Shown: positions 1-5,030 of the stretch, one piece after another
How the letters are laid out: every line of letters begins with the position of its first letter
How positions within the stretch are numbered: position 1 is the stretch's first letter
Assembly (NCBI GenBank): GCA_946481465.1
Contig: CAMLOC010000074.1
Coordinates: 1-9,688 of the forward strand
Length of the DNA stretch: 9,688 bases
Direction: 5' to 3'
DNA from: an uncultured Shinella sp.
Lineage (GTDB): Bacteria > Pseudomonadota > Alphaproteobacteria > Rhizobiales > Rhizobiaceae
Translations under genes and position numbers: made by a program
Notes under the pieces: generated by a model
What the model was told of the DNA's origin: nothing
Seen by the model: only the letters and a program-made list of their open reading frames with translations
Database searches by the model: none

Positions 1-187
1 ACAGGACGCGGATCACCCGCCATTGCTGCTCGGTCACGTCGTGATCGGCAAGGATCGGCCGGAAATGGCTCATCACCGCCTCGCGCGCCTTCAGGAGGCC
101 GATGGCCAGCGACCGGCGCCGCTTGCGTGGCGGCGCATCCTTCGTTTCGGCAGGCGCGCTCGCGCCGGCAGGGACATCATTCGTCAT
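1..187 (-). CDS. hpaR: HpaR-like MarR-family regulator (5' part only)
   Basis: This is the first 62 codons of a gene that leaves the window at its left edge. The start is the ATG at 187-185, preceded on the minus strand by the purine-rich AGAGGCAGG. After a basic, Ala/Pro-rich tail of about 25 residues comes the stretch SLAIGLLKAREAVMSHFRPI, then DVTEQQWRVIRVL. This is typical of the N-terminal dimerisation helix and the start of the winged helix in HpaR, the MarR-type repressor of homoprotocatechuate/4-hydroxyphenylacetate degradation genes. The DNA-recognition helix lies outside the window, so binding residues cannot be checked. Any hpa catabolic genes would be to the left and are not visible. 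The family (MarR) is fairly sure; the HpaR subtype rests on the recognisable N-terminal sequence and is somewhat less sure. Confidence 0.75.
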   Translation of the reverse strand, partial: MTNDVPAGASAPAETKDAPPRKRRRSLAIGLLKAREAVMSHFRPILADHDVTEQQWRVIRVL

Positions 188-213
188 CCTGCCTCTATCC
201 GCGATTTTTCCGG

Positions 214-230
214 CCCGCGCAATGCGCGGG
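214..230. repeat. GC-rich inverted repeat upstream of hpaR
   Basis: CCCGCGC-aat-GCGCGGG is a perfect 7-bp inverted repeat with a 3-base loop, lying 27-43 bases upstream of the hpaR start codon. MarR-family proteins usually autoregulate through palindromes overlapping their own promoter, so this could be the HpaR operator, or a hairpin in the hpaR leader. It is not followed by a T-run on either strand, so an intrinsic terminator is unlikely. The repeat is directly visible; the role is inferred. Confidence 0.45.
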
Positions 231-406
231 AGGCGGTATGGGGCAAGATCGAAGATCGATTGCGACCGTCCCGCGTGCCGGCATCGTCCATGAAGCCAAC
301 CCGGCGAAAGCGCAACCGCCGATGACGCCGGAAACCCGGGGACCCGATCTTCGCGAGCACGCCCGCGGAACCTGCGACAGGACGCCACGCGCCATCACCG
401 CGTTGT

Positions 407-420
407 TTGATTAAAGTCAA
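407..420 (+). promoter_or_regulatory. FixK/FNR/Dnr-type box upstream of pseudoazurin
   Basis: The sequence TTGAT-TAAA-GTCAA matches the CRP/FNR-family consensus TTGAY-N4-RTCAA at every defined position. Its centre (413.5) is 78.5 bases upstream of the GTG start. If the activator works in the usual class II position (-41.5), transcription would start near 455, with a weak -10-like element around 441-448 and a leader of about 37 bases. In rhizobia such boxes are bound by FixK, FnrN or NnrR and switch on microaerobic and denitrification genes, which fits the role of pseudoazurin. Which of these proteins binds cannot be told from the box. Confidence 0.82.
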
Positions 421-491
421 AGAACGGCGTCTCCGGCGGGTCTACTTCCTTGGTCATGAACGAGAGACGTTCGTCAGCAAGGAGAATTCCA

Positions 492-938
492 GTGCGTACC
501 ATGGCAAAGAGCATCGTCGGCGCGGCAGCAGTCATCCTGGCGCTTGCGCTTCCGGCAGCGGCGGCAGATTTCGAAGTGCATATGCTGAACAAGGGCGCCG
601 AGGGCGCCATGGTGTTCGAGCCCGCCTTCGTGAAGATCGCACCCGGCGACAGCATCACCTTCATCCCGACCGACAAGGGGCACAATGTCGAGACGATCAA
701 GGGCATGATCCCCGAGGGCGCGGAAGCCTTCAAGAGCAAGATCAACGAGAACTTCAAGGTCACCTTCGACACGGCCGGCGCCTATGGCGTCAAGTGCACG
801 CCGCATGTCGGCATGGGCATGGTGGGCGTCGTGGTCGTCGGCGATGCGCCGGCCAATCTCGATGCGGTCAAGACCACCAAGCTGCCGAAGAAGGCACGCG
901 AGCGCATGGACGCCGCCATCGCGGCGGCAGGCCTGTAA
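492..938 (+). CDS. pazS: Pseudoazurin (periplasmic type 1 copper protein)
   Basis: A small blue copper protein that carries single electrons in the periplasm, classically from the bc1 branch to copper nitrite reductase NirK and also to nitrous oxide reductase. I chose the GTG at 492 because AAGGAG (479-484) sits 7 bases before it; in-frame ATGs at 450 and 456 have no such site, and the ATG at 501 is too far from it. The 148-residue precursor has a Sec signal peptide (residues 1-24, ending PAAA) and a 124-residue mature chain beginning ADFEV, the length I recall for Achromobacter pseudoazurin. All four copper ligands are present: His64, Cys102, His105 and Met110 of the precursor (40, 78, 81 and 86 in the mature protein), in the motifs DKGHN and [11 protein letters not shown]. 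It has its own FixK/FNR box and terminator, so it is probably monocistronic. No nir or nos gene is in view. Confidence 0.96.
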   Translation: MRTMAKSIVGAAAVILALALPAAAADFEVHMLNKGAEGAMVFEPAFVKIAPGDSITFIPTDKGHNVETIKGMIPEGAEAFKSKINENFKVTFDTAGAYGVKCTPHVGMGMVGVVVVGDAPANLDAVKTTKLPKKARERMDAAIAAAGL

Positions 939-963
939 CGGTCCTTCCTTCGGGACGGGGCGC

Positions 964-995
964 AACCCGGGGCGGAGCGATCCGCTCCGGGTTTT
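964..995 (+). terminator. Rho-independent terminator of pseudoazurin
   Basis: CGGAGCG (973-979), loop ATC, CGCTCCG (983-989) forms a perfect 7-bp stem followed by GGTTTT. An alternative outer pairing of AACCCGG (964-970) with CCGGGTT (987-993) is also possible, so the structure may be a longer, partly branched hairpin. It begins 25 bases after the pseudoazurin stop codon, as expected for an intrinsic terminator. Confidence 0.8.
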
Positions 996-1042
996 CCATG
1001 TCCGGTCGGCACCGGTCATGTTCCATCTTCTGCATGATCCGG

Positions 1043-1066
1043 ATTTACACATTTAATTTTCTAATG
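1043..1066 (+). promoter_or_regulatory. AT-rich candidate promoter of the ankyrin gene
   Basis: A short AT-rich island in otherwise very GC-rich DNA lies about 50-70 bases before the ankyrin gene, just after the upstream terminator. It contains TTTACA (1044-1049, close to a -35 box) and TTTAAT (1052-1057, close to a -10 box), but these two are too near each other to form one promoter. TTTAAT with a poor -35 near 1028-1034 is the best single model. The composition is clear; the exact elements are uncertain. Confidence 0.3.
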
Positions 1067-1083
1067 CCATCGCCCCCTGTTAA

Positions 1084-1095
1084 CGTGCCGGCACG
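1084..1095. repeat. 12-bp perfect palindrome before the ankyrin gene
   Basis: CGTGCCGGCACG is a perfect 12-bp palindrome flanked by AA on both sides, ending 17 bases before the start codon of the ankyrin gene. It could be an operator or a small hairpin in the leader. In GC-rich DNA a 12-bp palindrome can also arise by chance. Confidence 0.35.
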
Positions 1096-1112
1096 AACCA
1101 ACGGGAACGCGC

Positions 1113-1784
1113 ATGCTGAAACTCGCCCTGCTGTCGGCCTGGCTCTTCCTCGCGGCTCTCTGTCCTTCCCTTCTCGCCGCCGAAAACGCCATGGATATCC
1201 AACTGCACAAGGCCGCCGCCGCCGATGACGCCGCCGCCATCAAGACATTGCTGGCCGGCGGTGCCGGCATCGATACACGGGACGGGAGCGGCGCGACGCC
1301 GCTGCTCGTGGCAACGCACGGCAACCGGGTGAACGCCGCCCGCGCGCTGATCGAGGCCGGCGCCGACGTCAATGCCAAGGACGCGATCAGCGACAGCCCC
1401 TATCTCTATGCCGGTGCGCGCGGCCATATCGAGATCCTGAAGCTGACGCTGGCCCACGGCGCCGACCTCAAAAGCGTCAACCGCTACGGCGGCACGGCCC
1501 TCATTCCCGCCGCCGAGCGCGGCCATGTCGAGACCGTCGCCACGCTGATCGAGGCCGGGGCCGATGTCGACCACGTCAACCGCCTGGGCTGGACGGCGCT
1601 GCTGGAGGCGATCATTCTCGGCGACGGCGGGCCGCGCCATGTCGAGATCGTCGCGCTGCTGATTGCCGGCGGCGCCGATGTCGGGCTCGCCGACAATGAC
1701 GGCGTCAGCCCGCTCCGGCACGCCCGCGACCGCGGTTACGGCGCAATCGCCGCGCTTCTGGAAAAGGCCGGCGCGAAAAGATAG
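1113..1784 (+). CDS. Exported ankyrin-repeat protein
   Basis: A 223-residue protein made almost entirely of ankyrin repeats, which are protein-protein interaction modules with no activity of their own. Residues 1 to about 23 look like a Sec signal peptide (hydrophobic LALLSAWLFLAAL, then LAA before ENA), so it is probably periplasmic. Cys17 is preceded by Leu16, so no lipobox is seen. About six repeats follow, at roughly 27-57, 58-90, 91-124, 125-157, 158-195 and 196-223. Most show the GxTxL and LIEAGADV-type signatures (GATPLL, LIEAGADVNAKD, GGTALI, LIEAGADVDHVN, GWTALL, LIAGGADV). The fifth holds a small insert around LGDGGPR. The ATG at 1113 has only a weak upstream purine stretch (ACGGGAA). 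It lies 60 bases before the ureidoglycine aminohydrolase gene with no clear terminator between, so they may be co-transcribed. The family is certain; the partner and function are unknown. Confidence 0.88.
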   Translation: MLKLALLSAWLFLAALCPSLLAAENAMDIQLHKAAAADDAAAIKTLLAGGAGIDTRDGSGATPLLVATHGNRVNAARALIEAGADVNAKDAISDSPYLYAGARGHIEILKLTLAHGADLKSVNRYGGTALIPAAERGHVETVATLIEAGADVDHVNRLGWTALLEAIILGDGGPRHVEIVALLIAGGADVGLADNDGVSPLRHARDRGYGAIAALLEKAGAKR

Positions 1785-1844
1785 GCGGGCGCCGAACGCC
1801 CCGCAGACGAACATCGCAAACACCAAACCGAAGGGCCCGAGACG

Positions 1845-2681
<837 letters not shown>

Positions 2682-2702
2682 GCCGGGAATCTCCCGACCG
2701 GA

Positions 2703-2727
2703 AACCCGCGCCCATCGGGCGCGGGTT
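2703..2727. terminator. Bidirectional terminator between convergent genes
   Basis: AACCCGCGCCC-atc-GGGCGCGGGTT is a perfect 11-bp inverted repeat with a 3-base loop. It sits 21 bases after the ureidoglycine aminohydrolase stop and 8 bases beyond the stop of the convergent MFS gene. On the minus strand the stem ends in GGGTTTCC and on the plus strand in GGGTTCCTT, so it can serve both transcripts, with a short and imperfect U-tract each way. Position and symmetry make the call strong. Confidence 0.85.
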
Positions 2728-2735
2728 CCTTGCGT

Positions 2736-3923
2736 TCACCGTGCAGGCGCCATCGCCGCCGGATAGTGCCGCGGGTCCAAGCGCAGGTAGAGCAGCGCCG
2801 TCACGAGCACGCAGCCGAGATGCAGCGCCCAGCCCGCCGCAAAGCCGCCGGTCCAGTCGTGCAGCAGCGCCATCGCATAGGGGCCGAGCGCGGCGATGAG
2901 GAAACCGCCGCCCTGCATCAGCGCGGCCAGCGCCCCGGCCTGCTCGGGCCGCGGCAGATGGTCGAGCGCCGTGACGATGGCGAGCGCGAAGCTGCCGCCG
3001 AGGCCCGCGCCGCACAGCCCGGCCCAAACGGCCGGCGCCAGGTCGGGAAGGGTCGCAAGGCCGAAGAAGCCGACGGCCTGGAAGAGGATCGTCAGCCAGA
3101 GCCAGCGGCGGCGGTCGACATTGCCCCGCGCCAGGACCGGAAGACCGAGCGCGGCGATGGCCTGGCAGACGGCCATCACGGCGACGAGGCCGCTGCTGTC
3201 GGCGCTCGTCCAGCCCTGCGCCTGATAGTAGGGCGAAAGCCAGGCGATCATCGAGGAATAGCCGGCATTGACCAGCCCGAAGGCGCCCATCAGCACCCAG
3301 GTGCGCGGCCGGCGCAGGAGCCGGCGCGTCAGCGCACCGTCGGGCCGGGTCGATTTCACGTCGGACAGGATGCGCCAGGACGCGGCGAGCGCGACGGCGA
3401 CGGGCAGCGCCAGCCAGGCGAGCGCTGCCCGCCAGCCGTAGCCGGCATGGACGAGCACAGGCATCAGCCGCGCGCCGAAGGCGCCGCCCATCATGATCAT
3501 CGCCGAATAGAGCCCCGTCACGACCGGCACGCTCGCCGGGAAACGCGCCTTGATGATGCCGGGAAAGGCCGCCTGGATGAAGGCGACGCCGATGCCGCAA
3601 AGCGCCGCCGTCGCGATCAGCGACGGGCCGTCCCAGGCAAGGAGGCGCAGCGCCGAACCGGCAAGGAGCACCGCCAGCGCGATCAGCAGGCCGCGGCTCG
3701 CCCCCAGCCGCACCAGGAGGCCCGGCGCCGCGAAGGCGCCAAGGCCCATCAGCAGCATCGGCAGCAGCGTCAGCATCGCGATGCCGCCATATCCAAGGCC
3801 GGTATCCGCGCCGATCTCCGCAAGGATCGGCGCCGGGGCCGCCAGGAAAGGCCGGAGGTTGAGGCCGATCAGCACCACCAGTGCAAGCATTGCCCAATCG
3901 CGGCCGGAACGCGTATCCGTCAT
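2736..3923 (-). CDS. MFS transporter, CynX/NimT-like
   Basis: A 12-helix major facilitator protein of the inner membrane. From the chosen ATG (3923) it is 395 residues, close to E. coli CynX. The frame stays open upstream to ATGs at 3950 and 4013, but these add a polar, Arg-rich tail and would run into the lysR promoter region. No start has a strong Shine-Dalgarno sequence, so the start is uncertain. The first helix with GLNLRPFLAAPAPIL is the hallmark I recall for the CynX/NimT group (cyanate, 2-nitroimidazole and related YycB-like transporters). An Arg-rich cytoplasmic loop (residues about 195-215, with RRLLRRPR) divides the two six-helix halves. It diverges from a lysR gene, a common regulator-target arrangement. 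The substrate is unknown: cyanate is only the namesake, and no cyanase gene is present here. Confidence 0.85.
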   Translation of the reverse strand: MTDTRSGRDWAMLALVVLIGLNLRPFLAAPAPILAEIGADTGLGYGGIAMLTLLPMLLMGLGAFAAPGLLVRLGASRGLLIALAVLLAGSALRLLAWDGPSLIATAALCGIGVAFIQAAFPGIIKARFPASVPVVTGLYSAMIMMGGAFGARLMPVLVHAGYGWRAALAWLALPVAVALAASWRILSDVKSTRPDGALTRRLLRRPRTWVLMGAFGLVNAGYSSMIAWLSPYYQAQGWTSADSSGLVAVMAVCQAIAALGLPVLARGNVDRRRWLWLTILFQAVGFFGLATLPDLAPAVWAGLCGAGLGGSFALAIVTALDHLPRPEQAGALAALMQGGGFLIAALGPYAMALLHDWTGGFAAGWALHLGCVLVTALLYLRLDPRHYPAAMAPAR

Positions 3924-3998
3924 GGTTCGACTTTCGTGCTGAAAAGACATGGTCGGGCCAAGGCGCGGCGCCGACCCTCGCCTATCGCTATCACCCGC

Positions 3999-4028
3999 TT
4001 GAATCATGCGCAAATTAGATGTTTAGAT
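3999..4028 (+). promoter_or_regulatory. Candidate lysR promoter with direct repeat
   Basis: In the 136-base gap between the divergent MFS and lysR genes, TTGAAT (3999-4004) and TTAGAT (4023-4028) are 18 bases apart and could be the -35 and -10 of lysR. TTAGAT also occurs at 4015-4020, giving an 8-base-spaced direct repeat in a locally AT-rich stretch. LysR proteins usually bind in such divergent gaps and control both genes, but no clear T-N11-A inverted repeat stands out. A short palindrome, GGCGC-g-GCGCC, lies at 3962-3972 on the MFS side. Confidence 0.3.
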
Positions 4029-4059
4029 AGCTGTCATTCCGATTTTCGATGGAGGCCTC

Positions 4060-4923
4060 GTGCTCGATCCGCGCCTGCTCCGGGCCTTCGTGGCGATCGC
4101 CGATGCCGGCAGCTTCACCGCCGCGGCCGACCGGCTGCACATGACCCAGTCGACGATGAGCCAGCAGATCGCCCGCCTCGAGGAAGCGATCGGCCGGGAA
4201 CTGGTCGACCGTGCCGCGCGGCCCGTGCGCCTGACGGTGACGGGCGAGCGCCTGCTCGGCCACGCCCGGCGGATCCTGGCGCTGCAGAACGAGGCGCTGA
4301 CGCTGGTCGCGGAGACCTCCGGCACCACCTCGGTGCGCATCGGCATGCCCGACGACATCGCGACACCCGAAATGGCCCATGCCTTCGCCGCCTTCGCCAG
4401 GCGCCACAAGGAGGCGCGCCTCGACGTCACCACGGGCCTGCGCGCCGACCTGACGCGACGCTACCGTTCCGGCGAACTCGATATCGTCGTGCTCAAGGAG
4501 GACACCCCGAGCGCCGACAGCTGGGCGAGCTTCGAAGAGCCGATCGCCTGGTTCACCGCGCTCGATGCGCCGGCAAACCTGCCCGATCCCGTGCCGCTCG
4601 TCACCTTTCCGCCGGGCGGCCTCTACCGCGACGCCATGTTCGAACGGCTGGAGCGGGAACGGCGGCGCTGGTACGTTGCTTTCACCTCCGCCAGCCTGCG
4701 CAACGTGCTGATGGCGATCGAGGCCGGCCTCGGCCTCTCCATGCTGCCCGTCGATGCGGCGAAGGCGTGGCGGGTGAAGCGCTTTGCCGACTTCCCGCCC
4801 GAGCCGCCGGTCGTCGCCTCGCTCTATTCCTGGGAGCAGAGCGGCATCGTCGGCGAACTCGCAAGCGAGGTGCGCGACATCCTCAAGCGGCATTTTGCAC
4901 GCGAAAGGCACCCGCTGCGGTAG
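4060..4923 (+). CDS. LysR-family transcriptional regulator
   Basis: A 287-residue LysR-type regulator. The start is the GTG at 4060, with GGAGG (4051-4055) 4 bases before it; an ATG at 4049 is in another frame. Residues 1-60 form the winged helix-turn-helix: LLRAFVAIADAGSFTAAADR, then LHMTQSTMSQQIARLEEAIG with the recognition helix, then LVDRAARPVRLTVTGERLL. From about residue 92 (VRIGMPDDIA) the chain is a periplasmic-binding-protein-like effector domain. It ends in a normal C-terminal region, so it looks complete, if slightly short. It diverges from the MFS gene, which is its most likely target. The treY homologue lies 107 bases downstream on the same strand, with an inverted repeat between, and could be a second target or a read-through partner. 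The effector molecule cannot be deduced. Confidence 0.92.
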   Translation: MLDPRLLRAFVAIADAGSFTAAADRLHMTQSTMSQQIARLEEAIGRELVDRAARPVRLTVTGERLLGHARRILALQNEALTLVAETSGTTSVRIGMPDDIATPEMAHAFAAFARRHKEARLDVTTGLRADLTRRYRSGELDIVVLKEDTPSADSWASFEEPIAWFTALDAPANLPDPVPLVTFPPGGLYRDAMFERLERERRRWYVAFTSASLRNVLMAIEAGLGLSMLPVDAAKAWRVKRFADFPPEPPVVASLYSWEQSGIVGELASEVRDILKRHFARERHPLR

Positions 4924-4989
4924 CATCCGCGGCCCTTCCGACGCTTCGAGACGCCTTAGAAAATCGCATTGGAACAAGTCGGGGGGATT

Positions 4990-5014
4990 TGCGTTTTCTG
5001 GCCGAGAAAACGCA
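4990..5014. repeat. 10-bp perfect inverted repeat before treY
   Basis: TGCGTTTTCT (4990-4999), spacer GGCCG, AGAAAACGCA (5005-5014) is a perfect 10-bp inverted repeat ending 16 bases before the treY start codon. The A/T cores stand out from the GC-rich surroundings. It could be a two-fold operator (for example LacI- or LysR-type), a leader hairpin next to the ribosome binding site, or a weak end for the lysR transcript; no U-run follows the stem. It may instead be a dispersed intergenic repeat. Confidence 0.5.
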
Positions 5015-5030
5015 CACGCCCCAGGACCCC

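Larger units (their letters stand above)
188..491. other. Intergenic region between divergent hpaR and pseudoazurin
   Basis: This 304-base gap carries no convincing gene on either strand; the short frames that cross it lack ribosome binding sites and family resemblance. It holds a GC hairpin at 214-230 near hpaR, a 5-3-5 inverted repeat at 248-260 (ATCGA-aga-TCGAT), a FixK/FNR-type box at 407-420, a possible -10 region around 441-448 and the Shine-Dalgarno sequence of the pseudoazurin gene at 479-484. It must hold the pseudoazurin promoter and probably the hpaR promoter. Nothing recognisable was seen between 261 and 406. Confidence 0.7.

Noticed and set aside
407..1228. 273-codon plus-strand frame overlapping pseudoazurin and the ankyrin gene
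   Set aside because: Very Arg/Gly-rich, spans a terminator, and overlaps pseudoazurin, which is certain from its copper ligands.
2730..5030. Upstream part of a 1606-codon plus-strand open frame that ends at 7550
   Set aside because: Only the part from 5031 resembles a protein family (TreY). The upstream part lies antisense to the MFS gene and in another frame of lysR, with Arg/Gln/Ala-rich low-complexity composition. It is a GC-driven shadow, not a fusion.
4924..5030. Intrinsic terminator for lysR
   Set aside because: The only strong inverted repeat here (4990-5014) is not followed by a T-run and sits close to the treY start, so I list it as a possible operator or leader hairpin instead.
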